The notes under the pieces are model-generated. The model did no database searches. It was not told the DNA's origin and saw only the letters and a list, made by a program, of their open reading frames with translations. Both the position numbers and the translations under genes were made by a program. Shown here in pieces: positions 32,281 to 41,311 of a DNA stretch of 64,000 nt; position 1 is the first letter of the stretch, and every line of letters starts with the position of its first letter. This stretch comes from Streptomyces sp. A2-16 (GTDB lineage Bacteria; Actinomycetota; Actinomycetes; Streptomycetales; Streptomycetaceae), in assembly GCF_018128905.1 (NCBI RefSeq), contig NZ_CP063808.1, forward strand, positions 7,998,001 through 8,062,000, in the 5' to 3' direction.

Positions 32281-33393
32281 TCAGTCCGCGCTCAGGGGAA
32301 CCCTCAGCCGCACCCGGTAGCCGCCCTGAGCAGTCGGACCCGCGTCCAGGGTGCCGTGCAGGATCTCGGCCCGTTCCCGCAGGCCGACCAGGCCCTGCTG
32401 CGAACCGGGCAAGGAGAGGGACGGGCGTGTGGGAGGGGTGTTGGTGACGGTCACTCCAACAGCGTCCCCGTCCTGCCACAGCTCGACGCGAGCGTGGGCA
32501 CCGGGGGCGTGCTTGCGGACGTTGGTCAGCGCCTCCTGAACCGTGCGGTAAAGGGCGCGTTGGGCGGGTGTGCCCACGGTGGGCGGCAGCTCGCCCGTCA
32601 GCTCCGTGTGAGTGCCGCTGGATTCCACCAATCTGCGCAGGTCGGCCAAGGTGGGCTGCGGCGTCAGCTCGGTGGACTTGCCGCCGGAGGCGCGCAGCAG
32701 CGTGACCATGGTGCGCAGCTCGTCGAGGGTGGTGACGCTCAGCGAACGGATGGTGCGGGCGGCCTCCTTGGCGTCCGCGTCCTTGGCGGCGACCTGCAAC
32801 GCCCCGGCCCGTACGGCGATCAGGCTGACCTGGTGGGAGACCACGTCGTGCATCTCGCGGGCCAGCTGGGCGCGTTCACGGGCGAGCACGGCCTGGGCGT
32901 GCAGGGTCCGCTCGTGCTCCCTGGCCTCCTCGACCTCGGCCAGCCGCCGAGCCAGGTCCCGTCGTGCCTGGAGAAGCTGGCCGAACAGGACCGGGGCGGC
33001 GCTGGTTGCCAGGCCGTACACGAAGAAGACCAGCGTCATGGTCCGGTCCGCCGCGGCCAGGGGCCACGGAGTACTGCTCGCGACGGCGGCCAGGACGACG
33101 CACACCGCGAGGAGACGGCGGTTGCGGGAGCGCTCGGCCAGCGTGAACAGCGCCGCGAGCACAGCGACGGCGACATCCTGCATCAGCGCGATGGGCAGGG
33201 TGAGCAGGAAGACGCCGAGCGGGAACCTGCGCCGGAACGCCAGCGCGGCGCAGCCGACCGCGGCCAGCGTGGCCTCGGGAGGCGTCTGCTCCCACATGTC
33301 CACCACCAGCACATCCACGGCCGCCACCGCCACCAGGACGATGTCGACGACCGGTGCGGGAACCCGCTGCCACACGGCACGGGCACGGCTCAT
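32281..33393 (-). CDS. Sensor histidine kinase, DesK/NarL-partner type
   Basis: The 370-residue kinase has four to five N-terminal membrane helices, a coiled linker (ARRLAEVEEAREHERTLHAQ), a HisKA_3 domain with the phospho-acceptor in REMHDVVSHQVSLIAV, and an HATPase domain (ALTNVRKHAPGA; GLVGLRERAEIL). It would phosphorylate the response regulator whose stop codon overlaps its ATG (ATGA). The regulator gene comes first here, the reverse of the usual order. The kinase probably senses membrane or cell-wall damage, since related pairs sit beside ABC exporters. Confidence 0.93.
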   Translation of the reverse strand: MSRARAVWQRVPAPVVDIVLVAVAAVDVLVVDMWEQTPPEATLAAVGCAALAFRRRFPLGVFLLTLPIALMQDVAVAVLAALFTLAERSRNRRLLAVCVVLAAVASSTPWPLAAADRTMTLVFFVYGLATSAAPVLFGQLLQARRDLARRLAEVEEAREHERTLHAQAVLARERAQLAREMHDVVSHQVSLIAVRAGALQVAAKDADAKEAARTIRSLSVTTLDELRTMVTLLRASGGKSTELTPQPTLADLRRLVESSGTHTELTGELPPTVGTPAQRALYRTVQEALTNVRKHAPGAHARVELWQDGDAVGVTVTNTPPTRPSLSLPGSQQGLVGLRERAEILHGTLDAGPTAQGGYRVRLRVPLSAD

Positions 33394-34100
33394 CGGCCGG
33401 CCTCCGACCGCGGGCGCTCGTCGAGCAGCCCGGCCCGCTGCGCCAGCAGCGCGGCCTGCACCCGGCTCGTCACCCGCAGCTTCGTGAGGATCGCGCTGAC
33501 GTGGTCCTTCACCGTGCCCGCCCCCAGGTGGATGCGCGCCCCGATGTCGGCGTTCGACAGTCCCTCCGCCACCAGGACGAGGACGTCGCGCTCCCGCGCG
33601 GTGAGCAGCCGGACCCGCGCGGCCTCCTCGTCGACGGCCGCCTCGGTGCCGGGGTGGCTGTGCAGCAGTGTCCGCGACGCCTTGGGCGACAGCACCACAC
33701 CGCCCGCGACCAGGGTCCGCACCAGGTGGGCAAGCTGCTCCGGCTCCGTGTCCTTGAGCAGGAAGCCGGCCGCGCCGGAGTTCAGCGCGGTCAGGATGTA
33801 CTCGTCGGCGTCGAACGTGGTCAGCATCGCCACCACCGGCGGATCCGGCATCGTCCGCAGTTCGCGCAGGACGGTGAGCCCGTCGACGTCCGGCATCCGG
33901 ATGTCCAGCAGCACCACGTCCGGCCGCTCCCGCCGGACGGTCTCCACCGCGTGGCCGCCGCTCGCGGTCGCGACGACCTCGATGTCCTCGGACGCGCCCA
34001 GAATGAGTTCGAAGCCCGAGCGGACCAGTGCCTCGTCGTCGACCACCACTACCCGGATCACGCGCTCCGCCTCACCTTCGTCCATGCCGTCCGGCCTCAT
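33390..34100 (-). CDS. Response regulator, NarL/LuxR family
   Basis: The 236-residue protein has a receiver domain (VVVVDDEALVRSGFELIL; phospho-Asp in VVLLDIRMPDVDG; Lys in AGFLLKDTEPEQL) and a C-terminal LuxR helix-turn-helix (LTARERDVLVLVAEGLSNADIGARIHLGAGTVKDHVSAIL). It pairs with the kinase downstream by a 4-base overlap. ATG at 34100 or 34085 may be the start; both lack a strong ribosome site. Targets may include the flanking DUF418 and ABC genes. Confidence 0.93.
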   Translation of the reverse strand: MRPDGMDEGEAERVIRVVVVDDEALVRSGFELILGASEDIEVVATASGGHAVETVRRERPDVVLLDIRMPDVDGLTVLRELRTMPDPPVVAMLTTFDADEYILTALNSGAAGFLLKDTEPEQLAHLVRTLVAGGVVLSPKASRTLLHSHPGTEAAVDEEAARVRLLTARERDVLVLVAEGLSNADIGARIHLGAGTVKDHVSAILTKLRVTSRVQAALLAQRAGLLDERPRSEAGR

Positions 34101-34251
34101 GTCGACTCGACCCTAAAGCCAGGTGGAGCTCCTGCGGCCCAGCGAGCGGCAGCTCCAGCCACACGGCGGGGTAGCACCCACCACCCGGCAGGGACACGGC
34201 AGCCTTCTGCCGGATGGTCCATGATCGGCCCGGGTCTCCAGCCTGAGGGTC

Positions 34252-35463
34252 ATGACCCATCACCCGGACTCCCCGCCGCTCACGGCCGACGCACCGTCCC
34301 CCGAACGCGAGCGCAGCGATCCCTCGACCGGCGCACCCGGCGTGGGCCGGCTGATCGGGCTGGACCTGGCCCGCGGCCTGGCCGTCTTCGGCATGTACGC
34401 GGTCCACGTAGGCCCCGCCCCCAGCCAGGGCGGGGTCATCGGCTTCCTGATGGAACTGGCGCAAGGCCGCTCATCCGCCCTGTTCGCCGTCCTGGCCGGC
34501 TTCGCGGTCGCCCTCATCACCGGCCGCCGCACACCGAAGACCGGCCTGGCCGGCCGGCAGGCCGTCGCCAAGGTGATCATCAGGGCCGTGATCCTGCTGG
34601 CCCTCGGCACCGCCCTGACCCTGACGGGCACCCCGGTCGTGCCGATCCTCGCTTTCTACGGACTGTTCTTCCTGCTCGTGCTGCCCCTGTACCGGCTGGG
34701 CGCCAAGCCACTGGCGTTGATCGCCGCAGGATGGGCCCTGGTGGGTCCGCAGCTGCTGTACGCGCTGAAGCCGGTGGTCGGCGGCCGCGTGTTCCTCTCC
34801 TACGGCCAGGCCGACGGCCCCGTCTCACTGTTCTTCACCGGCGGTTACCCGGCCCTGACCTGGGTTCCGTTCGTGATCGCCGGAATGGCCCTCGCCCGCT
34901 GCGACCTGGCTGCCACGTCCGTCCGGATACGCCTGGCCCTCACCGGCGTCGCCCTCGCCGTCACCGGCTACGGCGGCTCCTGGCTCGCGGTGCGTCTCGT
35001 ACCCGGTGCCGCCGAAGCCGTCCGGAAAGCCGAAGAGGGGCCGGGCATGTCGTCGGTGTCGTCCGTGTCGCCCGACAGCATCGGCATCTTCGGCGACGCC
35101 CCCGCCGGGATGCTGGCCTCAGCGCCGCACAGCGAGGCGACCCTGTCCATCATTGCCGCCACGGGTGTGGCGATCCTGGTGATCACCGCGTGCCTGGCCG
35201 CCATGGACGCCTTTCCCCGGCTGCGCCGCCTGGCCAAGCCCGTCATCGCGGTCGGCTCGATGTCACTGACGGCGTACGTCTACCACATCGTCGCCATCTG
35301 GCTCCTGGACACCGAGACATCGGCCGTCCCGCCGCTGCACATCCTGCTCGGCCTCATCGCGTCCGTCACCGTCCTCGCCACCCTCTGGTCCCGCTTCGTG
35401 AAGCGAGGACCGCTCGAATGGCTGATGGGCAGGGCGACCGGACTGGCCCGACACATCCGGTAA
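34252..35463 (+). CDS. DUF418 / acetyltransferase-like membrane protein (copy 2)
   Basis: The 403-residue protein is a paralogue of the one at 28619. It has the same start GRLIGLDLARGLAVFGMYAVHVGP, the same middle (GGYPALTWVPFVIAGMALARCDL) and the same C-terminus (AKPVIAVGSMSLTAYVYHIVAI; FVKRGPLEWLMGRATGLARHIR). About ten membrane segments are visible, with an external Ser-rich loop near residue 265. The gene runs divergently from the response regulator. It should modify an envelope molecule by acyl transfer, which is inference from the fold. Confidence 0.85.
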   Translation: MTHHPDSPPLTADAPSPERERSDPSTGAPGVGRLIGLDLARGLAVFGMYAVHVGPAPSQGGVIGFLMELAQGRSSALFAVLAGFAVALITGRRTPKTGLAGRQAVAKVIIRAVILLALGTALTLTGTPVVPILAFYGLFFLLVLPLYRLGAKPLALIAAGWALVGPQLLYALKPVVGGRVFLSYGQADGPVSLFFTGGYPALTWVPFVIAGMALARCDLAATSVRIRLALTGVALAVTGYGGSWLAVRLVPGAAEAVRKAEEGPGMSSVSSVSPDSIGIFGDAPAGMLASAPHSEATLSIIAATGVAILVITACLAAMDAFPRLRRLAKPVIAVGSMSLTAYVYHIVAIWLLDTETSAVPPLHILLGLIASVTVLATLWSRFVKRGPLEWLMGRATGLARHIR

Positions 35464-35609
35464 GAGTGACGCGGCCCCGCGGCGACACCACAGGTGTGCT
35501 GGAGACCGGGCCCCCGCCGATCGGAGGGGACCGGTCGGCCGACCAGCGGGGGACCTCCTGAAGCACGGCGGATGGTCGACCGCGCCCCCGCCTCGGCAAG
35601 GTTGTCCCG

Positions 35610-35882
35610 GTGACCGAGATCGAAAGCGCCAGGAAGGCGCCTGCCCAGCCCTTGCCCGCACCCGAGTCCGCCACAGCGACGAAACGCCCTTCGTCGACCG
35701 CACGGTTGGTCGGAGTGGCGCCCGTGTTCGGGATGTTCGCCGTGCACGTCGGCCCCTTCAATCCCTTCCCCACCAACAGCGACGGCGCGGGCACCTGGTT
35801 CGTCTGGCTGGCGAGCGGCCGGGCCTCGGCGCTGTTCGCCACCCTCGCCGGATTCTCGCTGGTGCTGATCGCTCGGCGAGAG
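35610..35882 (+). pseudogene. DUF418 membrane protein remnant (copy 3, N-terminal stump)
   Basis: The GTG-started frame encodes about 90 residues that follow copies 1 and 2: RLVGVAPVFGMFAVHVGP, then ASALFATLAGFSLVLIARRE. The six residues DLARAL are missing from the first motif. All homology ends near 35880, about 50 bases before the tRNA-linked repeat. The frame then runs on into unrelated sequence. It is a broken gene, apparently cut when the neighbouring repeat region was formed. Confidence 0.8.
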
Positions 35883-35933
35883 CTCGATGCTGGACCCACC
35901 TTCGCCGTCCCGGCCCCTGTACGGCCCCTGAGG

Positions 35934-36060
35934 CAGCGGATTCAGTCCGTTCAGGCAAAGTTGACGCCCCAGCGCCCCAAGAATGAACGTTTCCGCAGGT
36001 CACAGGGGTGCATGGCGGGACGGGTGGGACTCGAACCCACGGCCGACGGATTATGAGTCC
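35934..36060. repeat. Left copy of the 126-bp tRNA-linked direct repeat (att-like)
   Basis: This 127-base segment matches 57154-57279 with about ten differences. The last 39 bases or so (ending GATTATGAGTCC) are identical. It covers the 3' part of a tRNA gene plus about 80 bases of downstream flank. Similarity stops abruptly after 36060. It may be one end of an integrated island. Confidence 0.85.
36013..36060 (-). pseudogene. 3' fragment of a CAT-anticodon tRNA gene
   Basis: Read on the reverse strand, the 48 bases run from the anticodon loop CTCATAA through an intact T-arm (GTGGGTTCGAGTCCCAC) and a 3' acceptor strand to an encoded CCA. The 5' half is absent. The acceptor strand (CCGTCCC) and discriminator differ from those of the intact gene at 57232-57308. 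It cannot make a tRNA. Confidence 0.85.
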
Positions 36061-36150
36061 TTTGAGGATCTCGGCACCCCTTGTCGATCAATGCCAATCC
36101 CTACGTCGCACTTCAGACCGATTCCGATGACGGGAGGGACACTCTCTTTC

Positions 36151-36843
36151 TCACCCTCGCCAGCCATAGCGCCGCTCGGGCCGGCCGGCCGCGCCGTAGC
36201 GCAGGGCGACGGCCGCCGTGCCGGTGGTGTGGAAGTACTCCAGGTAACGGCGGGCGCTGACACGGGAGATACCGGTGGCGGCCGCGCATTCGGCGGCCGA
36301 CAGGGTGCCGTCCGCATCGCGAAGCGTGCGTTGGACGAGGTCGGCGGTCTCCACGCTCAGGCCCTTCGGGAGTCCGGCGACAGCAGCGGGGACAGACCCT
36401 GCGGACAGAGCCCGGTCGATGTCGGCCTGGCCGCGCACCACCGTGGTGAGAAGCCGGCCGCGCCGTGCGGCGTACCGGTCCAGGCGGGGCTTCAGGTCCT
36501 CGTAGTCGAAGGGTTTGAGGAGGTAGTCCACGACACCGTGGCGGACCGCGCCGCGCACGGTGTCGGCCTCGCGCGCGGCACTGATGACCATGATGTCGCA
36601 GTCGTGTCCCGCGGTGCGCAGCCGCGGGATGACGTCCAGGCCGAAGACATCGGGGAGATAGAGATCGAGGAGCACGAGATCCGGGCGCAGTTCGTCGACT
36701 GCGGTGATGGCCTGCTCACCCGTGCCCGCGGTGCCGACGACCCTGAACGCAGGCACCCGCTCGACGAAGGTGCGGTGGACCCGAGCCACCATGAAGTCGT
36801 CGTCGACGACGAGAACGTCGATCGTGCCGGAGGTGTCCGTCAA
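36151..36843 (-). CDS. Response regulator of the CitB/DcuR type
   Basis: The 230-residue protein has a receiver domain (DVLVVDDDFMVARVHRTFVER; Asp in LVLLDLYLPDVFG; Lys in VDYLLKPFDYEDL) and a C-terminal helix-turn-helix (LSAAECAAATGISRVSARRYLEYF) of the CitT/DpiA type. TTG at 36843 is the likely start, since GGAAGGAG lies 8 bases upstream and TTGA overlaps the kinase stop. With the kinase it should turn on uptake genes for a di- or tricarboxylate, most plausibly the divergent TctC-GntP genes. Confidence 0.92.
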   Translation of the reverse strand: MTDTSGTIDVLVVDDDFMVARVHRTFVERVPAFRVVGTAGTGEQAITAVDELRPDLVLLDLYLPDVFGLDVIPRLRTAGHDCDIMVISAAREADTVRGAVRHGVVDYLLKPFDYEDLKPRLDRYAARRGRLLTTVVRGQADIDRALSAGSVPAAVAGLPKGLSVETADLVQRTLRDADGTLSAAECAAATGISRVSARRYLEYFHTTGTAAVALRYGAAGRPERRYGWRG

Positions 36844-38489
36844 CGTGCTGCTCCTTCCTCGATCGCTTCCGTCGAGTGGCTCACGGACATGCGCGCGGTG
36901 AACCGGGCGCCTTCGGCGGTGTTGGTCACCCTGATCTCCCCGCCCCGTCGTTCACAGACGAGCTGGGTGAGTGCAAGGCCGATGCCCCGCTCGCCCTCCG
37001 CGGCGGCCTTGGTGGTGAAACCGTGGTGGAAGACCTCCTGGGCGAGTTCGGGAGCCACGCCCGGGCCCGAGTCGCACACCACGATCTCCACGCTGGACGC
37101 GTCCTGCCGGAGTTCGACCTCGATCCAGGGTTCCCGGTCGTCGAGGCCGCTTCCGGCTGCGGCGTCGATGGCGTTGTCGACCAGGTTGCCGACCACGGTC
37201 GCCACGTCGGCGGCGTCCTCCGAAGCGAGCCGGCCGAGGGAGGTGACGTCCGAGATCTTCAGGGTGATCCTGCGTTCGGCCGCGAGGGAGTCCTTCGCCA
37301 TGAGGAGGGCGGCGACGGCCGGATCGTGGATGCGGCGGCCGATGGTCATGTCCAGGGACTGGCGGCGCCGGGTGAGCGCCCGAACGTAGCGTACGACCTC
37401 GTCCTGCTCGCCGATCTGGATGAGTCCGGAGATGGTGTGCAGCTGGTTGGCGAACTCATGTGTCTGGGCCCGTAGCAGCTCGGACGTGCTGCGGAAGGAG
37501 CCGATCTCGCGTTCCAGCCGAGCCAGTTCGGTGCGGTCCCGCAGCGTGGTGACCGAGCCGAGCAGGCGGTCGTTCTTCGTGACGGTCATCCTGTTCATCA
37601 CCAGCACGCGACCGTGCCGGATGACCACTTCGTCGGGCCCGTGCTCCGCTTCGGGCCGGGTGCCGGTGAGTACGTCGTGAAGACGGCCGTCGATGCCGAG
37701 CTCGCCCAGCGTACGGCCCACGCACTCCTCGGGCAGGTCGAGCAGCTGTCTGCCCACCTCGTTCACCAGGGTGACGCGCTGCTGGGGATCCAGGGCGACC
37801 ACGCCCTCGGCGATCCCGTACAGCATGGCCTCGCGGTGTTCGGCGAGCCCGGTGATCTCTCGCGGCTCCAGACCGAGCGTCTGGCGTTTGACCCGTCGGG
37901 CAAGGAGCCAGGAGCCGGCGAGGCCCAGCCCGCTGGCGATGCCCAGGTAGGCGAGGAGATAGGAAGAAGCACCGCTGAGCCGCTGCCACACCGTCGGGGA
38001 CGCCTCCCCGATCATGACGGTGCCCAGGGTGCGCCCCAGGTCCCCGCTCGCCGCGCCGAGCACCGGCACCTGCGCCACCAGTTCGCGGCTGCCGTCCCAG
38101 GTGAGCGAGCCGGACCAGCCCCGTCCGCGGGCCACCCCCGGTCCGAGCCGCAGCCGGTCACCGATGACCGTCGGGTTGGTCGAACTGACGATGCGACCGG
38201 AGGAGTCGGCGATCGTCACGGAGGTGATCCCGGACTGCACCAGCGTGGAGTGCGTCAGCGGGGCCAGCGTCTCCTCCGGCGCCGGTCGTGGGAGCTGGTT
38301 GCGCACCAGTGGATTGGCGGCCAACTGCTCGGCCAGCGCACTCACGCGGCGGCCCTCGACCCGGCTGAAGGTGGCCTCCGACTGGGCGAGCGAGAGCGCC
38401 GCGACCGCCAGCAGCACGACCACGACGATGGCGAGCTGCAGCGCCAGCATCTCGCCCGCGAGGGTATGACGCCGAAAACTGGTGACCAC
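36840..38489 (-). CDS. Sensor histidine kinase of the CitA/DcuS type
   Basis: The 549-residue kinase has a first membrane helix (LALQLAIVVVVLLAVAAL), a roughly 140-residue external PAS-like sensor (TSVTIADSSGRIVSSTNPTVIGDRL), a second helix (LLAYLGIASGLGLAGSWLL), a cytoplasmic PAS domain and a SPOB-type phospho-acceptor helix (LLRAQTHEFANQLHTISGLIQ). An HATPase domain with DNAIDA and GERGIGLALTQ follows. CitA/DcuS kinases bind citrate or C4-dicarboxylates outside the cell. GTG at 38489 is preferred, with GTG at 38516 possible; longer starts would overlap the divergent gene. Confidence 0.92.
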   Translation of the reverse strand: MVTSFRRHTLAGEMLALQLAIVVVVLLAVAALSLAQSEATFSRVEGRRVSALAEQLAANPLVRNQLPRPAPEETLAPLTHSTLVQSGITSVTIADSSGRIVSSTNPTVIGDRLRLGPGVARGRGWSGSLTWDGSRELVAQVPVLGAASGDLGRTLGTVMIGEASPTVWQRLSGASSYLLAYLGIASGLGLAGSWLLARRVKRQTLGLEPREITGLAEHREAMLYGIAEGVVALDPQQRVTLVNEVGRQLLDLPEECVGRTLGELGIDGRLHDVLTGTRPEAEHGPDEVVIRHGRVLVMNRMTVTKNDRLLGSVTTLRDRTELARLEREIGSFRSTSELLRAQTHEFANQLHTISGLIQIGEQDEVVRYVRALTRRRQSLDMTIGRRIHDPAVAALLMAKDSLAAERRITLKISDVTSLGRLASEDAADVATVVGNLVDNAIDAAAGSGLDDREPWIEVELRQDASSVEIVVCDSGPGVAPELAQEVFHHGFTTKAAAEGERGIGLALTQLVCERRGGEIRVTNTAEGARFTARMSVSHSTEAIEEGAAR

Positions 38490-38587
38490 AACGAACTCAA
38501 TCTCTACTGCTGACACAAACTGGGCGGCTCGCACCACGGGCCGCACAATCATGACGTCCATCCCGACGGCTGCGGAAGAGAGGTGCC

Positions 38588-39574
38588 ATGAGAGGTCGCT
38601 CGCACGCCCTTCGCGGCGCCATCCTCGCGCTGTCACTGTTTCTCGTCACCGGGTGCCAGGTGCTGCCCGACGGGGAAGGAGCCGACACCGGGCTGCGGAT
38701 CATGGTTCCGAACACCCCCGGTGGCGGCTACGACACCACGGCCCGGACAGTGGCCCGCGTGCTGCAGGAGACCGGTGTGGACTCCGGCGTGCAGGTCTTC
38801 AACCTGCCGGGAGCAGGCGGCACGGTCGGCCTGCAGCGCATCGTGAACGAGCGGGGCAACGGCCGGCTCGCTCTGCAGATGGGTCTCGGAGTGATCGGTG
38901 CGTCGCACGTGGCACACGCGAAGGCGTCCGTCATCGAGACCACTCCGCTGGCCCGGCTGGTCGAGGAGGCCGGCGCGGTGGTCGTGCGCCGTGACTCGCC
39001 CTACCGGTCGATCGACGATGTGATCGCCGCCTGGAAGAGGAATCCCGCGAGCCTGAAGGTCGGGGGCGGGTCCTCACCCGGCGGACCGGACCACCTGCTG
39101 GCCATGGAGCTGGCCAAGGCCGTCGGTATCAAGCCGCATAGGGTCGGCTACGTCGCCTATGGCGGCGGTGGCGGCGACCTGCTGCCCGCTCTCCTCGACG
39201 GCAAGGTCGACTTCGCCACCACCGGGTTCGGCGAGTTCCTCGACCAGATCGACGCCAGTCAGCTCAGGGTCCTGGCGGTGACCAGCCCACGACCGATCGA
39301 CGCACTGCCCGGAGTACCGACCCTCAAGGCGTCCGGCATCGACCTGGTCTTCAGCAACTGGCGGGGAGTCGTGGCGCCGCCCGGCATCAAAGGCGCCGAC
39401 CGGAAGCGGTGGATCGAAGCGCTGACGGCGATGCACCGGTCCCGGCAATGGAAAGCGGAACTCCGCCGCCATGGCTGGACCGACGCGTTCACCACCGGCG
39501 ACGCCTTCGCCGCGTACCTGTCCGAACAGGACACATCTGTGGCCCGTCTCGTCAGGGATCTCGGACTGGACTGA
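38588..39574 (+). CDS. TctC/Bug-type tricarboxylate-binding lipoprotein
   Basis: The 328-residue protein has a lipoprotein signal (ALRGAILALSLFLVTGCQ, lipobox LVTGC). A TctC-family binding domain follows, with IMVPNTPGGGYDTTARTVARVL, NLPGAGGTVGLQRIV and GGGSSPGGPDHLLAMELAKAVG. These proteins capture citrate or related acids outside the cell and usually hand them to TctA/TctB permeases. None is present here; a GntP-type permease follows instead. AGAGAGGTGCC precedes the ATG. It is divergent from the CitA-type kinase, which probably regulates it. Confidence 0.92.
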   Translation: MRGRSHALRGAILALSLFLVTGCQVLPDGEGADTGLRIMVPNTPGGGYDTTARTVARVLQETGVDSGVQVFNLPGAGGTVGLQRIVNERGNGRLALQMGLGVIGASHVAHAKASVIETTPLARLVEEAGAVVVRRDSPYRSIDDVIAAWKRNPASLKVGGGSSPGGPDHLLAMELAKAVGIKPHRVGYVAYGGGGGDLLPALLDGKVDFATTGFGEFLDQIDASQLRVLAVTSPRPIDALPGVPTLKASGIDLVFSNWRGVVAPPGIKGADRKRWIEALTAMHRSRQWKAELRRHGWTDAFTTGDAFAAYLSEQDTSVARLVRDLGLD

Positions 39575-39676
39575 CCGGGCTACCGCCCGCCCCTCCTGAC
39601 ACCAGCCGCACAAACACCCCTCCGCGCTGCGGCTCACTTCGCCATGCCCATCACCTGTCCGTCGAAAGGCACCCGC

Positions 39677-41122
39677 ATGACCACGCACACCTGGTGGTTG
39701 CTGCTCATCCTCACCATCGCGATCACGGCCCTGATCTACCTCATCAACTCCCGCTTGCGCATCCATCCGTTCGTCGCGCTCATCGTCGTCACCGTCGGCA
39801 CCGGCCTCGCCGCCGGTGAGCCCGCCGCCAAACTGGTGGAGTCCCTTGAGGACGGTGCCGGCGGCACCCTCGGGGACGTGGGCATCACACTGGCCCTGGG
39901 CGCCATGCTCGGGCGCCTGCTGTCCGACTCGGGTGCCACCGACGCCCTCGCCCACGCCCTGATCGACCGCTCCAGTACCCAAAGGCTGCCTTGGCTGGTC
40001 ACGGCCGCGGCGTTCGTGATCGGCATCCCGATGTTCTTCGAGGTCGGCCTGATCGTGCTGCTGCCGCTGATCTTCAGCGTGGCGCGCCGGCTGGAGGCCC
40101 AGGGCGGCACGAAGGGCTCCCCCTACGTCCTGCTCGGCGTACCGGCCATCGCCGCGCTGTCCACCCTGCACGGCATGCTGCCGCCGCACCCGGGGCCGCT
40201 CACCGCCATGACCGGTCTCCACGCCGACCTGGGCCTCACCATGGTCGTCGGCTTCGTCTGCGCCGTCCCCACCGTGATCCTGGCCGGCCCCGTCTACGCC
40301 CGGTGGATCGCGCCGCGCCTTGCCGAGGTCCGCCCGGACGAGGCTCTTGTCGCGCAGTTCACGGGTGCGTCGCAGTCCGTCCGGGAGAAGTCGCCCGTCA
40401 GCGTGACGGCCGGCGCTCCGCATGCGTCATCGGCGGATACGGACGTCACCTCCCGTTCCCGGATACCGACCGGGCTGGCCATCACCGCGGTGCTCGTCCC
40501 TGTCGCCCTCATGCTGCTGCGTACCCTCGCCGAAACGGTGCTCGACGAGACGAGCACCGTGAGTTCCGCGCTGACCTTCCTGGGCGAACCCGTCGTGGCG
40601 ATGCTCGCCGGGCTGCTCTTCGCTCTCGGCGTGACCGCTCTGGGCACAGGCCGCTCCGGCGAGGAGGTCCGCGCATCCCTGACGGACAGCCTGAAGTCCA
40701 TCGCCGCCATCCTGCTCATCATCGGTGGCGGTGGTGCGTTCAAGCAGGTTCTCCAGGACTCCGGCATCGGCGACGCGATCGCCTCCGCCGCCGAGGGGGC
40801 GCATCTGAACGTCATCGTGCTGGGCTGGCTGATCGCACTCCTGCTGTCGCTGACCACCGGTTCCGCCACCGTCGGCATCGTCTCCGCCACCGGCATCATC
40901 GCCCCCATGGTCAGCGGAGGCGGCCTGGAGGCATCGCTGCTCGTGGTGGCCATCGGGGCAGGCTCCCTCGGGCTGAACTACGTGAACCACGCCGGCTTCT
41001 GGCTGGTCAAGGAATCCTTCGGCATGGATCTCACCCAAGCCACCAAGACGCAGACGGTGGTGCAGACCCTGGTGAGCGTGCTGGGCTTGGGCATGGCCCT
41101 CCTGTTGTCCGTCTTTGCGTAG
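39677..41122 (+). CDS. GntP family permease (gluconate/citrate-type)
   Basis: The 481-residue carrier has twelve or more membrane segments and GntP family landmarks (FVIGIPMFFEVGLIVLLPLIF; PALSTLHGMLPPHPGPLTAM region; LLSLTTGSATVGIVSATGIIAP; GAGSLGLNYVNHAGFWLVKESFGM). The family moves gluconate or other sugar acids with protons. ATG at 39677 is chosen, with AAAGGC upstream; an in-frame ATG at 39644 is also possible. It follows the TctC-like lipoprotein by 102 bases and precedes a strong terminator, so the two form a unit under the citrate-type kinase. Confidence 0.92.
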   Translation: MTTHTWWLLLILTIAITALIYLINSRLRIHPFVALIVVTVGTGLAAGEPAAKLVESLEDGAGGTLGDVGITLALGAMLGRLLSDSGATDALAHALIDRSSTQRLPWLVTAAAFVIGIPMFFEVGLIVLLPLIFSVARRLEAQGGTKGSPYVLLGVPAIAALSTLHGMLPPHPGPLTAMTGLHADLGLTMVVGFVCAVPTVILAGPVYARWIAPRLAEVRPDEALVAQFTGASQSVREKSPVSVTAGAPHASSADTDVTSRSRIPTGLAITAVLVPVALMLLRTLAETVLDETSTVSSALTFLGEPVVAMLAGLLFALGVTALGTGRSGEEVRASLTDSLKSIAAILLIIGGGGAFKQVLQDSGIGDAIASAAEGAHLNVIVLGWLIALLLSLTTGSATVGIVSATGIIAPMVSGGGLEASLLVVAIGAGSLGLNYVNHAGFWLVKESFGMDLTQATKTQTVVQTLVSVLGLGMALLLSVFA

Positions 41123-41179
41123 GAAGTGACCGACCCGCACCGCGTCGGCCCACTGGGTCAGTGCGCCACGTAGCGAGAA

Positions 41180-41214
41180 GGGCGGTGCCGGACCATGACA
41201 GTCCGGCACCGCCC
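41180..41214 (+). terminator. Strong hairpin terminator after the GntP gene
   Basis: A perfect 14-bp stem (41180-41193 with 41201-41214; arm GGGCGGTGCCGGAC) encloses a 7-base loop, 58 bases after the permease stop. There is no T tract. Confidence 0.8.
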
Positions 41215-41311
41215 TCCCACCGAACCTGTCGACGTTCACGCGGCAGGTCGAGCACCGCAGGATGGATGAGCAACGCGGCTCCGGAGCATCGCAGTTGAGC
41301 CGTCCGACGCC

